NCBI GenBank assembly: GCA_014529385.2
Contig: CM043968.1
Span: 126,857,018 to 126,921,017 of the forward strand
Length of the DNA: 64,000 bases
Direction: 5' to 3'
Origin: Adiantum capillus-veneris
Lineage: Eukaryota > Streptophyta > Polypodiopsida > Polypodiales > Pteridaceae
In this document: positions 21,077 through 32,815 of the stretch, in pieces
Position numbering within the stretch: position 1 is the stretch's first letter
How the letters are laid out: the number at the start of each line of letters is the position of its first letter
Translations under genes and position numbers: made by a program
The notes under the pieces: model-generated
Databases searched by the model: none
What the model was told of the DNA's origin: nothing
Seen by the model: the letters and a program-made list of their open reading frames with translations, nothing else

Positions 21077-21081
21077 TCTGC
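21077..21081. repeat. Target site duplication of E1 (right)
   Basis: TCTGC, identical to 2127-2131. The host sequence resumes here. Confidence 0.92.
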
Positions 21082-21642
21082 TTTGCACGCTTCAAACAGC
21101 ACGAAGAAAAGCCCGGAAAAAGCTCTTAATTTGATTAAATTTTGACCTTTATGGGGGGGCATTCAATTTTGGAAATTGCGCTCTCATTGGTCCATCTGGT
21201 ACTTTAATTTGGTATTTTTGGGAAGGGGGCACCGCCTTGTTTCATCTGCTCAATTTCTCCTCTCTTTGCACTTGGGGGTGGGGGTATTAGCAAGGTCGCT
21301 ATTGGGCCCTAGGCTTCTTTTTATTTTTTCCTTTTTTCTTCATTTTTTACCCCTTTGGGAAGGCCCACTTTGCACTGCTCCTTTGGCTCATCTTTGACCA
21401 CTTTTATGGGCTCACACGTGTTGTCTTTCTCTCCATTTCTCTCTCCTCCTTCCCTTTGGTCTCAGCCTTGCCCTTTGCCTTGGTTTTCCCAAGCTCGGCT
21501 GGCTTTGAAACTATCCACTTGGTATCTCTTTTTGATTTCTTCAATTGAGCGCCCGGTCAGCTCCTCATGGCTTTCACCTTTGTTTGGCCGGCCTTGAAAT
21601 GGCCGCCTTTGACTTGCTCCGTGTCCTCCTGGCGGCCTCGGG

Positions 21643-21679
<37 letters not shown>

Positions 21680-23360
21680 TATATATTTATATATATATAT
21701 ATATATATGGGGATTGCTCCCTTGGCATTTGATCGCCTTTATTGGCCTCGGGTGCTTTACTTCATCGCGGGACCCCTCCCCTCGGCTAGCAATAGCGATG
21801 TCGCTATTGGGGGGGGTGACCCCTCCTCTAAAAAACTGGGCCCTGAGGGCCGCGGGCATGGGTGCTACCTATACCGCCACATCATTTTTGCACAATGGCC
21901 ACCGTCCAGCACGCGCCATCAGCACCAGGGAACCACCGATCTCAACACTTCTGCGCTGCCCAAAATCAGCGCCCAGCGCCCCTGGAGCCGCCAACGCAGC
22001 GGGCGCCAGAGCTACGCCATTGCCAACCATCACAAGAGGGGTGCTCCCCTTTCGGATACTCATAAGAGGCACCACTTCTAGGTCTTATAGACCCCGTTTT
22101 TTAGCAAGTCTTGGGCATGTTGGACCAAGTGATGCCATGTGGCAGTCACTAGCCCCATGGCCCCTCAAGCTCACAAAAAAACCCTTTAAAAATATATGTT
22201 TAAAACTCCCTTTTTTTACCTCCTTCTCCCGGCTCCCATATTTTGCCAGATGGTTGGAATCTTGGACCACAAAGCCGGGTCGGATCTTCACTAAGTCATC
22301 CCAAGGCCATGCAAACCTCGCCGTCTTCTGACTCCTCTGAGCTCGCTATCCGAGGCCACAAAAAACAGATAAAATCACATGCATGCACTCCCCCACCAAA
22401 TGCTCCCTTTTCCTCAAGTCGTAACTCAGTGCTTCAGGCTCAGAATCACGAGCCGCGACTTCCTAATGACTTCACTTGGTCTGCTCTACCTGCTTCAACC
22501 CTGTCAAGGCCTAAAAAATGCCAGATGGCGCATTCTTCAATGCGGGCTAGTGGGCACAGACCCGGCCCCTGGACAAACTTTGACAACTCATATCTTACTA
22601 TCTAGAGCTCCAATTCGCAATCCGAGAGGACATACATGTCCCATAACTCACACTCTATGCAATTATCCACTAAAATCAGCTCGAGCCAGCTGTTCCCAGC
22701 TGCCCTGCCCGTCAAGGATCTGCTACACACTCTACCTTTACACTTCAATAACTTGCACCCTAGGGTTCTGTTTGACGAGCTGTCTGGATGAGACCCTAGA
22801 GCGTCTCAAGCACTACATTCCAAGACACTGATAGAGCACTTTGGACACCTTCATATGCTACCCTATTTGAGCCATCTTTTAGCCTCCTTGGCCTAAAAAG
22901 CCGCTTTTGACAGACTTTTTCGCTATCCTTTGGCTACCCACCAGGACCTTGGTATCTGCCCTAGCCTTTTGCATTGCACGTGCCTGAAACCCTCATCTGG
23001 CATAGAACACTTTCTAGCTCAGACCAACTTTGGCTGCACCAACATTGAGAACGCCAATGCCTCTGCAACTCTAATGTATATTGGAAATTAACATAAAATC
23101 TAATATCTAACCAACCCAAATGATTTTCTCATATTAAACTAATCATTGAATGTGGGAGATTAAACATGAACAAGGGTTAGAATGTAGACATGTGCTTACG
23201 TGTCTATCCCAACACGAGGCCAATGGTGAAGGGATCCGAGAGAGAGATGATGTGTCAAAGAGAAAGTCTCGACAATAGAGCTTAAAGACCTTAGGGTTAG
23301 CTTCATTGAAGACCTCCAAAGGTTAGTGTTAAAAGTCCTATGACCTTAGGTAAGCTAGGG
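21082..23360. other. Non-coding DNA with a CT/TA microsatellite
   Basis: C/T-rich DNA with no recognised gene. A CT then TA dinucleotide run (about 21645-21708) keeps overlapping frames open; the long plus-strand frames at 21545-22331 show proline/serine/threonine-rich nonsense typical of low-complexity DNA. From 22850 onward it is unremarkable. Confidence 0.5.
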
Positions 23361-23590
23361 CCCAGCTTGAGGTGGGAACCCTGCCCAAGCTTGAGGTGCT
23401 TGATGACTAAGGTACTTGAGGTGCTAACTAAGATGCTTGAGGTTCTTGTCGTGCTTGCTGACTAAGATGCCTGAGGTGCTTGTCGTGCTTGCCGACTAGG
23501 GAGCTTGAGGTGCTTGTCCCGTGCTTGTGGGAACACTACCCAAGCTTGAGGTGCTTTGTCATGCTTGCTAACTAAGGTGCTTGTGTTCCA
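23361..23590. repeat. Irregular minisatellite, GCTTGAGGTGCTTG type
   Basis: The words GCTTGAGGTGCTTG and TGCTTGCTGACTAAG recur in imperfect tandem. A longer unit (GGGAAC-CTRCCCAAGCTTGAGGTGCT) appears near 23376 and again near 23530, giving a higher-order period of about 154 bp. Confidence 0.7.
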
Positions 23591-24530
23591 AAATTCAACA
23601 GCATCCGTACAAGAGAGGGGATGAGCCCTAAAGCTTGGGGGATGAGAGAGCAAACACACACCCTACCCAAGATTGAGGTTCTTTGTTGTGCAAGCCTCAA
23701 GAGGCAACAAGGACACATGTCAAGCCCCTACCCATGTTGCCCTCATGGTGTGCCTAAAGACTATTGGTTGGACTCCCAAGGGTTTCAATGATAAATTAGT
23801 TAAGTTAATTACTTGTTTTTGCATTTATCAAGTTCTCTTTCTCAAAGGGGAAAGGGGGACACTTGCCCCAAGGTTACCCTTGTTGCTTGATATGCCCCTT
23901 GCATGTGATTGGCTAGGCCTAGAGGGGTCCACCAATGAGCTTCAAACATGAGCTCCAAGGGGGGGTCAACCAAACCAAGAAGGGGGGTTTCTTGGGGAGT
24001 ATACTCTCCCACACACACTCTCATTGTGTAAAGTGCAAAGTGCAAAGTGCAAGAGCTCCATCTCCTTCTCCAAGCTAGTAGAGAACTTCAGAGCATACAC
24101 CAACACTCTTGGCTATGGAATGCAAATTTAACCAAGAGCCATGCTTCAATGCTTAAGCTTTCCATCTTCTCCATCATCATTAATATGCTATTATGTACGC
24201 TAGAAAGAAGAGTGATGATAGGTGAGGAAATATTTCTTTCTCCTATGAATGTTTCTTCTTCCTCTTCCCTATCCTCATTCCTTGCTAGCTCTCTCCACCT
24301 TCAAAGGTGTTTGAGGCCTTGGGACTGAGGCTTGGGATGGTTAACAATTTTTTCAAATTTTATGTTATACTCGTGATGCATGAAGGTTTCCATCTTCATT
24401 ACATCACCTAGGTCACAAGGAACACAAAGATTGTATTGTACCAAGTCTCTCTTGATGGTAGAATCTATAATACAAATTCCTATTGAAGGGGGGATGGGCT
24501 CCACAAAAATCCAGTCCTCAGGGTAAAATC
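23591..24530. other. No recognised feature
   Basis: Only short open frames (the longest 93 codons) without family motifs. A small run of AAAGTGC words lies near 24030. Confidence 0.4.
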
Positions 24531-24537
24531 ATGTATA

Positions 24538-24749
24538 GGTGGTACCACTTTTTGCACTTTTTAGTGGTACCATTTAAAAAAAGTGGGGAACGGTAAAAAA
24601 AAATCAAAACTTGTCCAACTTTATAGTTTTAGATTCTACATGAAAAAAATCTATACAACATGCTAGTTTAATTTACATGTAATACATGAAGATAGGGCTT
24701 GTAAAGTGCTACCAAAGGACTATCTAAGACACCCCTTTTTGGTACCACC
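24538..24749. mobile_element. Possible MITE with GGTGGTACC ends
   Basis: The stretch starts GGTGGTACC and ends in its reverse complement GGTACCACC. I found no clear target duplication, so it may be chance or an eroded element. Confidence 0.3.
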
Positions 24750-24765
24750 AATACACGCTTTCACT

Positions 24766-24943
24766 CGTCAATTGTTGTCATGTTCTCTAAACTCTCTCTC
24801 TTGCAAAAGTACTATTCTTGCCAAGTTAACTATGTACTATAATTATGTTGCTACCGTCAATTGTGGTCATGTTCTCTAAACTCTCTCTGTTGCAAAAGTA
24901 ATGTTCTTGCCAAGTTAACTATGTACTATAATTATGTTGCTAC
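24766..24943 (+). repeat. 89-bp tandem duplication
   Basis: Two adjacent copies (24766-24854, 24855-24943) begin CGTCAATTGT and end TTATGTTGCTAC, with only a few differences. A truncated third start (CGTCAA) follows. They lie about 110 bp before a primer-site motif and may belong to an LTR. Confidence 0.85.
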
Positions 24944-25053
24944 CGTCAAGTAAGTTCACGCTCTATGCTTTCAAAGTAGTCTCACAAAATGTTCTCTCTA
25001 ATTCTCTTAATTCCGTTATTCTCAAAGTTCATAGCAGGCCATTATCATTACAT

Positions 25054-25065
25054 TGGTATCAGAGC
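25054..25065 (+). other. Orphan primer binding site
   Basis: TGGTATCAGAGC preceded by CATTACA, the usual join of a 5' LTR and primer site. The LTR start is not clear, perhaps near 24532. The element interior seems to be interrupted by the Copia element at 25607 and may resume with the gag remnant at 31409. Confidence 0.5.
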
Positions 25066-25601
25066 ATTTGGTTTGTCTTTTCTTGCTTAAGAAGAGAGGT
25101 CCTTAAGTAGCCTATTAATGGTCGATTTTGTTAATTATATTAGGGTAAGTTGGATCGAGATCTATTATCGATTTTGTTGAGTCTACTATGTGGGACATGG
25201 TGCACACTTTGGGAGTTGTGGTCTTAATAATGGGGTTTTTTTAGACTTGCCTACGGCTTTACCATTCTTGAGCCATAAGAAGTCTGAAAGGAGCTATCCC
25301 TCGACAATTCTACAATATTAGACCCACTCCACTACTCTCTATAATTAAACAAATCGAGTTGTGGGTGTAGATACTTAAGTGCCCAAGGGATTCACTCTAT
25401 ATATAAAATAAGACGCCACCTGCGCGAGCGGATAACTTTGATAAAACCCCTATATATGATTCATATTAGGGAATATGACCCCCCTTTCTACGCTTATACG
25501 ATAATCAATGCAAAAAACTATCATACCCTATCTTACATATAAAATTTAGGTCTCACATCATCTAACTGAATAAAACTAGTCAAAGAGTGTGTAGCATAGT
25601 A

Positions 25602-25606
25602 ATTGG
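25602..25606. repeat. Target duplication of Copia element (left)
   Basis: ATTGG, repeated exactly at 30763-30767. Confidence 0.85.
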
Positions 25607-25833
25607 TGATGGAATTAGGGTTGCAGAGAAACACACACAGCTTGGAGAAGACGAAGGAAGCTCAAGGCACACAATAGAGAGTGTGTTACTTAGTGTGCAA
25701 TGGAAAGATAGATATCCCTAGAGTGATGGGCGTATATACAATGCTCGGGGGAAAAAACCTCCTAAAGAGGGAAAAAATGCCCCGGCGGTCCTAGTGTGTT
25801 CACACACATCACTACCACATGTATATGGTAACA
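25607..25833 (-). repeat. 3' LTR of Copia element
   Basis: On the plus strand it runs TGATGGAATTAGGG to ATGGTAACA. The minus-strand reading begins TGTTACC. A TATA-like GTATATAC is at about 25732-25739. Confidence 0.9.
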
Positions 25834-25845
25834 AATCCCCCCTGG
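25834..25845 (-). other. Polypurine tract of Copia element
   Basis: On the minus strand CCAGGGGGGATT immediately precedes the 3' LTR. Confidence 0.75.
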
Positions 25846-25908
25846 AGTGATACGGTGAACGAGAGATGGCACATGAGTAAAGGCAAGTGCCATGCCCTGA
25901 GGACAGGA

Positions 25909-26334
25909 TCAGTCCACAAAGGGGAGTAAGCCCAAAGCTTTGCGGAAAGATTCAAGCTTCTCATGAGACAATTCCTTTGTGAAAAGATCTGCAAGGTTGT
26001 CCTGTGCTGGCACATAAGCCAAGCTGATCTCTCCTGCTGAGAGCCTCTCCCTGACATAGTGGTAATGCACCTCAATGTGCTTTGTGCGAGCATGAAAAAC
26101 TGGGTTCCTCGCAACTGCCAATGCGCTCTAATTGTCAGTGTAGATAGTGTTGGCAGTGTCCTGTCCAACACCCAAATCAGCCATAAGGCGTCTGAGCCAT
26201 ACACACTCAACTGTAGCTGTGAAGACTGCCCTGTACTCAACCTCACAACTCGAAGTGGCCACAGTAGGTTGCTTCTTGCTCAACCATGATATACATGAAC
26301 TGCCAAGCATGAAACAAAAACCACTTGTGGACAC
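25909..26334 (-). pseudogene. pol: Copia RNase H
   Basis: Two frames in series (26334-26128, then 26121-25909) carry the Copia RNase H: STSGFCFMLGSSCISWLSKK, SSCEVEYRAVFTATVECVWL and ADLFTKELSHEKLESFRKAL near the C-terminus. The acidic residues at SSCEVEY and IYTDN are visible. A stop at 26127 splits them. The enzyme removes the RNA template during cDNA synthesis. Confidence 0.9.
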
Positions 26335-26508
26335 TCATGTGTCAAAACAACTAGCCCAATCTGAGTCCGAAAAAGCATGTAAGTCTGGCGGCAATGATCC
26401 CCCCTTGGGATAAAACAAGCCAAGAATTAAAGTGCCACTAAGGTAGCGGAAAATTCTCTTGACAGCCTGCCAATGCCTAGACCCTGGGCTATGCATAAAT
26501 ATGATGAC

Positions 26509-27686
26509 CTATGAGACTGCAAATTGAATATCCGGCCTCGTGTTGCATACATAAATGAGGTAGCCAACAACAGTTTGGTAAAGAGTGACATTAGCAGGAT
26601 CGCCAGCATCATGTAGACTCAACTTCAAACCTGTTTCCATGGGAGTGGCAATAGGTTTGCAATCCTCAAGTCCAAACTTACATATCAATGTCTCTATGTA
26701 ACTTTTCTGACACAAGGCAATACCACCATCACACTACTTAAACTGTATACCCAAGTAATGATGCAACAGCCCCAAATCTTTCATCTTGAAAGTAGCATTC
26801 AAATCAGCCTTAAATTCAGCAATATGTCTCTCGTTTGGTCCAGTGATCAACAAATCATCAACATAAAGAACCACAATAAGAAGTACATCACCCTCACGCT
26901 TTACATACAATGTGCTTTCTGTTGGACTATTACAAAAGCCTTGTTTGACCAAATGAGTGTCATCTTTCTCATACCAAGTACGAGGAGATTGCTTCAACCC
27001 ATACAAAGCCTTCTTACATCTACACACTTTGTCCTCTTGTCCTTTTATGACAAAACTTCCTCAAATATGTCACCATTTAGGAAAGCAGTAACAATGTCTG
27101 ATTGATGTACATCCCAACCAAAATGAGCTGCCAATGCACATAGAAAACGTACAGTAGTCATACGACAAGTGGGAGCAAAAGTCTCTTCATAATCTATGCC
27201 TTTTTGCTGTGCATAACCCTTTGCAACAAGTTGATCCTTATGGTGATCGATCTCACCATCCGGTTTGCGTTTCAACTTGTAAACCCACTTCATACCAATG
27301 GCCTTTTTGCCAGGAGGCAAATCACATAAAGTCCATGTGTCATTCTCTATAAGTGCATCATATTCTGATTGCATGGCAGCCATCCAATTTTCTGAATTCT
27401 GTGCTTCATCAAAAGACAGAGGTTCCTCAACATCATGTAAGCTAGACACAACCAAAACATAACAATTTGATGCATAAGATGCATGGCGAGAGCGTGAACG
27501 AGTACGACTAGACACAGGTGCACCCAATTTACTGTCACGCAAAGTGTGCACCAGCCATTTTGGAATACCTCTAGCCTGCTCATTTTCAGCCCTTTCCACA
27601 TCAAGTACATCATGTACATCTACATGAGTAATAGGCTGATCTAAAACATTTTTCAGAAACCCCCATAGGCTGTACATTTTCCTCAT
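26509..27686 (-). pseudogene. pol: Copia reverse transcriptase
   Basis: The start (27686-27045) holds WVYKLKRKPDGEIDHHKDQL, LVAKGYAQQKGIDYEETFAP and VHQSDIVTAFLNGDI with the first catalytic Asp. After a break near 27040 the second part (27027-26734) has KALYGLKQSPRTWY and the active site LYVDDLLITG (near 26865). A third part (26715-26509) has PMETGLKLS and LIYVCNTRPDIQFAVS. All expected RT blocks are in order. Three interruptions make it inactive. Confidence 0.93.
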
Positions 27687-27689
27687 TGG

Positions 27690-28756
27690 AACCTACATTC
27701 GTATTTCCACCATTGAAAAGAGGCAAAAAAGTGTCATAAATGTCCTGTGAGCTTACATTACTGTCTCTAGTACATGACAACAAGGGCTGAACATCATCTT
27801 CCACAAACACTACATCCCGAGAAACCAAAATACGTTTTGTTTGCGAATGATACAACCTGTAACCTTTGCTTTCAGCACTATAACCAACAAAAATACATTT
27901 GACAGCCTTATCATCCAGTTTTCTGCGTTGCACTTGTGGCACCAAAGCATATGCCAAACAGCCAAAAACACGCATGTGCTTAATCGAAGGCTTTCTATCA
28001 TGCCATGCTTCATATGGAGTAATAGACTGCAAAGCTTTTGTAGGACACCTGTTAAGTACATAAGTGGCACACATGATGGCCTCAAGCCAGAAAGAATGCA
28101 GCAAAGCTGGACTTTTGACCATACATCGTGCCATTTCCGTCAGTGACCTGTTTTTCCTCTCAGCAACACCATTTTGCTGAGGTGTATAAGGCACTGTACA
28201 TTGGTGTTTTATCCCACGACTAGCCAGAAATGCATTAAAATTCATGAGACATATACTCCCCCCCTCGATCGGAACGGAGGGTGCCCATACTACATTTCGA
28301 GACATTTTCAGCCATAGCCAGAAATTGTTTGAAGCACATAAAAACTTCGGACTTCTCTTTAAGCGGAAATACCCATGCATGCCTGGAGTAATCATCAATG
28401 AAAGTCACGAAGTACAGGTAATTGCCCAAGGACGGAGTTTTCATGGGCCCACAAACATCACTATGCACAAGCTGCAACCTGCATGTGGCCCGAACTGAAC
28501 CATCCTTTGGAAATTTAGAACGTTGCATCTTACCCAAAATACAACCTTCACAAACATGTTTCATAGGTGCTTCAAGAGGTGGCAAAGAAGCAACCATATC
28601 AAATTTCTGCAAACACAGCAAATTGGCAAAATTCAGATGACCAAAACGTGCATGCCAAAGTTTTGCATCTGAAATAGCCCTTGAATCTGCAACAGCATTT
28701 GCAAAATTTTGTTCACACTTGTCATACAAAGTGAGCTTATACAGCCCACGGCACAA
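27690..28756 (-). pseudogene. pol: Copia integrase
   Basis: The first frame (28756-28235) has the zinc-binding HARFGHLNFANLLC then CEGCILGK, and core residues in LVHSDVCGP, FIDDYSRHAW and TLRSDRGGEY. The second (28398-27610) continues with PYTPQQNGVAERKN (catalytic Glu), RVFGCLAYALVP and KCIFVGYSAESKGYRLY. One frameshift lies near 28240. Integrase before RT is the Copia order. Confidence 0.92.
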
Positions 28757-28779
28757 AATCCGAGATGCAACAATTTCAT

Positions 28780-29075
28780 CACCAAACTGAGATCATGAAC
28801 TGTACATCTATCATCCACAAATTTGACTGCAAGTCCACGTCTAGCAAGTGTAGATACAGACAAGAGATTCTTCTTGATCCCAGGTACATAAAGTGCATCA
28901 ACAAGTGTGAAGGAACTCCCATTAGTAGGAGCACAATCTTTCCAACTCCCTGAACTGGATAAGAGGCGTTGTTCGCACAAGTGACTGAATTACCATGAGG
29001 GACACTCTCCAGAGAGGTAAAACAATTCACGATGTGAGGTAATGTGCTTTGTAGCACCACTGTCGAAATACCACA
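28780..29075 (-). pseudogene. pol: Copia protease
   Basis: The active site VWYFDSGATKHIT is encoded near 29045-29075, and the conserved LVDALYVPGIKKNLLSVSTL follows near 28880. A frameshift near 28985 separates them. The enzyme would process the Copia polyprotein. Confidence 0.88.
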
Positions 29076-29079
29076 CATG

Positions 29080-30173
29080 TGAATCTGCAGCAACTGACAA
29101 GCATGCATCATGGACAATAGGATTGTAAGTGCACTCTGCGCTAAAAGCCCATTTTGCATCAACATCAGCAACACAGTCTCCTTTCAAAGAAGACTCAACA
29201 ATGGCTGCATTTGTAGTGGAACCAACATTTGCAGTGGAACTACCCTCTTTCTTCTTAGCCTCTTTGGCCTTCAACTTAGGACACGACTTGATCAAGTGAT
29301 CATTGGCTTTACAATAATGGCAACGCATCTTATTTTTTCCCTTATCACCAGAATTGCCAGATGAAGTACTGCCAACAAAAGCATTTGGAACAGAATTTTT
29401 GCCACTCGCAGTAGAACCATAAGAAGTGGCTGCATTACTGTTACCACCCTTTCTTTGAGAAGCAATAAAAGCCTGTTCAACTGCACGCTGCCTAGTCCTG
29501 TTTTTTTCTGCAAAGTGACTCTTGCAACAGCAATGTGCATAATGCATCAAACTTGACAACTTCTGTGTTTCCTTGGGTCATAAGTCTCCAAGTACTAGAA
29601 AAGTCTGGTAAGAATCTGGTAAGGCATCAAGAACAGTCTGCACAAGGGAACTGTCTAAAATGACTTCACCTCTGCAAAAATAAGCTGCTCATTGATATCC
29701 TTGAAACTAGAAGGGAAAGTGTCCATATCATCTTCCTCGTGCATAATATTCAACACCAGCTCTTTACGCAGCAAAGCAATTTTAGCCTCATTGCGTCTTG
29801 CATAAAGACCTGCTAGAATATCCCAAGACTGTTTTGTAGATTTTGCTGAACGGATGTGAGGAAGAATTGTGCACTTCACAGGCAATGCAATCAATGCATG
29901 AGCCTGCGCATCCTTAACATCCCAACGAGCTTGTTCTGTCGTAGGCAAAACAACTCTAGCAGCTGCAATCCTTGCGGCAACACCTGCAACATCCTCAACA
30001 TCGCCTACATCCTCAGAACGTGGACGCACATCAATGCCCCGCACAATGTTCTAGACACCTTTTGACACAAGAACATGTTGCATCATATAAGCCCACATAG
30101 GGTATTTATCCCCATCCAACCTGTCCTTAGTAGCAAACATCTTGAACATATCTGTGTTGTTGTTGTCAACCAT
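29080..30173 (-). pseudogene. gag: Copia gag with zinc knuckle
   Basis: The start ATG is at 30173 (product MVDNNNTDMFKMFATKDRL). A stop at 30051-30053 interrupts it, and the frame goes on to 29655 with DAQAHALIALPVK and AKIALLRKELVL. After breaks near 29570-29650 the last frame holds NRTRQRAVEQAFIASQRKGG and the knuckle CHYCKANDHLIKSC at about 29281-29322, a perfect C-x2-C-x4-H-x4-C. Gag would form particles and bind RNA. Confidence 0.9.
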
Positions 30174-30521
30174 GGTAAATACTGCACCTGATGTGAAAAC
30201 TGCCCGAAAATAGGAGAAACGAAGCGGGAACAACCTGTGTTATATAGCACAAACCATAGAAGACTATAAGGCACCTCTTATGCAGAAAACGACACTCACA
30301 AAAATTCTGCACAAAATGACGAAATAGCCTCTGCAGTACTGCCTGTAGTGGAAACGGAGGCCGAAATGAGCCCAAATCAAAATTCTGAGTAGACCAAGCT
30401 CTTTGAGCTCTCCCCAAATTTTTGTCGACCTGCGAATGCTCGCCGAAGCTCACTGAAATTGGAGAAAGTGAGCAGGCATGTGCTGGAGCAGCTGACGACT
30501 AAGCCCGGGAGGACGTGACCT

Positions 30522-30533
30522 GCTCTGATACCA
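30522..30533 (-). other. Primer binding site of Copia element
   Basis: On the minus strand TGGTATCAGAGC, next to the 5' LTR end. Confidence 0.88.
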
Positions 30534-30535
30534 AT

Positions 30536-30762
30536 TTTTGGAATTAGGGTTGCAGAGAAACACACACATCTTGGAAAAGAAGAAGGAAGATCAAGGCACA
30601 CAATAGAGAGTGTGTTACTTAGTGTGCAATGGAAAGATAGATAGCCCTAGAGTGATGGGCGTATATACAATGCTCGATGGAAAAAACCTCCTAAAGAGGG
30701 AAAAAATTCCCCGGCGGTCCTAGTGTGTTCACACACATCACTACCACATGTATATGGTAACA
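30536..30762 (-). repeat. 5' LTR of Copia element
   Basis: Matches 25607-25833 except for scattered changes; the three innermost bases differ. The TATA-like GTATATAC is kept at about 30660. Confidence 0.9.
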
Positions 30763-30767
30763 ATTGG
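30763..30767. repeat. Target duplication of Copia element (right)
   Basis: ATTGG, identical to 25602-25606. Confidence 0.85.
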
Positions 30768-31408
30768 CAACATACTAAGGAACCACTTCTGTTGATAACT
30801 AGATGTTTCTTAGTTTGAATTTCAAACTATGTTCCCATTTAGCCTACACTCTAGCTACTCGCCCAATTTTGACCCATCTAAACTACTCAAAAAACATGGT
30901 TAGAAAGTTGTGCAAGGTTCTCCATGTAAATTTGCATCTATACAAACTCTTTGTAGCTTTCATCCCTCAACAAATGAACTATAATCAAAAAACAAGAAAT
31001 TGATACAAAGTAGTGTTAGTTCTTGCATGTATCTTTGTGCTATCGACTCACAAGTTTGAGGGCAGACTCTTTTGGAAAGCCATGATTTTAAAACATAAAA
31101 ACGTCCTCTCATTTTTCCCCTTTCTCACTTCTTTACCCCCCACCACCACCACCACCACCACCAATAAATATGATATCCTCTCCCTTATTTTTAAGCTTAG
31201 GAGATAAATTATTGGGGGCCTGCCCCTAACTTATACGCTTATGTAACTTGTAAAAAATCCCCCCTCCCCTGCACATACGTGGTGCGGTGAGTTTTCCATA
31301 GTGCATCCCCCGGGGTTAAGTGCTGATTTTCAAAGGCTAAGAGGAGTAGCAACTAAGGTTTTGAATTGCCAAAGAATACACTAAGTAATCACACAAATTT
31401 TGTTAACA
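30768..31408. other. Interrupted LTR-element leader, no gene
   Basis: AT-rich DNA with an ACC trinucleotide run at about 31141-31163. A G/C-rich patch at 31213-31312 ends TAGTGCATCCCCCGGGG, which resembles one end of the MITE family described at 52789. Confidence 0.35.
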
Positions 31409-31857
31409 TGGCTAACAATAACCAAGACAATAGAATGAACATTAATAACTTTGATTTCGCACATGAAGGTAATGATGATGCCTCCATGTTTCAATTATCT
31501 TGCTACTAGGATGCAGCAAGCTATGGGAAACCCTTCTTTTCAAGACAAATTTACTCAGCAACTTTGTTTCCTTTCCCTTTCAAGAGGATAGAGAGCTTAG
31601 GAAGCCTCTTGATGAGACCCCCAAAAGAAGACTCTCTCCCATACGAGAGGAGGAATCCAAAGAAGGGGAAAGTAATGACTCCCTAAGTTCCTCTGAAGCT
31701 GTGGCTCCACAAAGACGGCGGTCTAGACGATCACCAACTCCTCCCAAGAGGAATTGGTAACCCACAGTCCTTCTCCTAGTCACTCCAAAAGGGAAGAGAG
31801 GAAACAAAGAAAGAAAAGGTCAAGAAAGAGGTCACCCTCTTCTCCTTCTTCTTCATA
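31409..31857 (+). pseudogene. Gag-like remnant with Arg/Ser-rich tail
   Basis: An ATG at 31409 opens MANNNQDNRMNINNFDFAHE. The reading then shifts frame at least twice: MQQAMGNPSFQDKFTQQLC, then EDRELRKPLDETPKRRLSPI, ending with RRRSRRSPTPPKRNW. This order (Asn-rich start, short helix, Arg/Ser-rich basic tail) suggests the N-terminus of a retroelement Gag. No protease or RT follows, so the rest is deleted. Confidence 0.4.
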
Positions 31858-32454
31858 GTGCTATATTAAATGTTATTTTAAGAATAGCAAATGACATGGC
31901 GTTAAAAATGGTTGGCGGCATGTATTTTTAGAGTTTAATCTCCGCTAATTTTGGATGTTGCTAAGAGGCCATGCACATTGATGGTGTCTGCATATCTCAG
32001 CTAGCTGAGTTATTCACAATTCGGCAGTAGGTTTTTGCATCGTTTTGATCGTGCTCAACTATTGTTTTATTTGGTCACAAATCTACATATCTTTGAACAA
32101 CCTTTGATCAATAGATTGGGCATGTGGTGTCCAACCTTTGACATCACTAGGGATTGTCCTAGAGCCACCTCAACCTTGCCATCTTTAGGTTGTATGTTTG
32201 AGCATCAATTCTTGTAAAAAAAAAATACCTCATAGGGTCACATTATTCGATGCAATGTATGGCATGCATGCTACTAATCTCATTGCAATTTATCATAAAA
32301 TACTTCACCTAATTTTATGATCGTTTTATGTGATCTTATACTAACGTGTGTGATGGTTTTCATGGGAATCATCAATGTAGAGATGATAAGATTTATCAAG
32401 CCATTGTCTACTCACTAGTCATTGTCTTGAGATTTTGCAGATTTTGCACAAAAA
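31858..32454. other. No recognised feature
   Basis: AT-rich, only short frames. Confidence 0.4.
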
Positions 32455-32815
32455 TAGCGTCTCTGATGCCATGGTACGTAATGCCATGATGGCGATTACT
32501 ATTTTAAAATTTTTATTTGATTTGAAGAAAACATTTTTGATGCCATGGTATGTAAAGCCACGATGATTGCTATTTCAAAGTTTTTCTGAGCATCTCTAAT
32601 GCCATAGTGAATGTTGTGATGCCATGGTACGTAAAGCCATTATGATTATTGCTATTTCAATGTTTTTATTTTTTGAAAGCGTCTCTCAATGGCATGGTAC
32701 GTAAATCCATGATGATTTTTCCTATTTCAAAGTTTTTATAAGCGTCTCTTATGCCATGGTGAATATCATGATGCCATGTTACGTAAAGCCACGATGATGA
32801 TAGCTACCATTTGTT
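32455..32815 (+). repeat. Irregular tandem repeat, GATGCCATGGTACGTAAAGCC
   Basis: The word GATGCCATGGTACGTAA recurs with small changes near 32465, 32542, 32618, 32690 and 32769, at 70-80 bp steps, each followed by a CCATGATGAT-like word and an AT-rich spacer. Confidence 0.7.

Larger units (their letters stand above)
25607..30762 (-). mobile_element. Complete Copia LTR retrotransposon, 5.2 kb, decayed
   Basis: It has two 227-bp LTRs, a target duplication ATTGG, a primer site, a purine tract and the Copia gene order gag-protease-integrase-RT-RNase H, all on the minus strand. About ten stops or frameshifts interrupt the single polyprotein. The LTRs differ by roughly 4-5 percent by eye. It seems inserted into an older LTR element. 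Confidence 0.93.

Noticed and set aside
21545-22331. Frames of 178 and 254 codons
   Set aside because: They cross a CT/TA run and overlap in different frames; composition is low-complexity and no domain is visible.
25607-30762. Plus-strand frames within the Copia element
   Set aside because: All are antisense to clear minus-strand gag-pol domains.
31580-31807. Minus-strand 75-codon frame
   Set aside because: Antisense shadow of the Arg/Ser-rich gag remnant.
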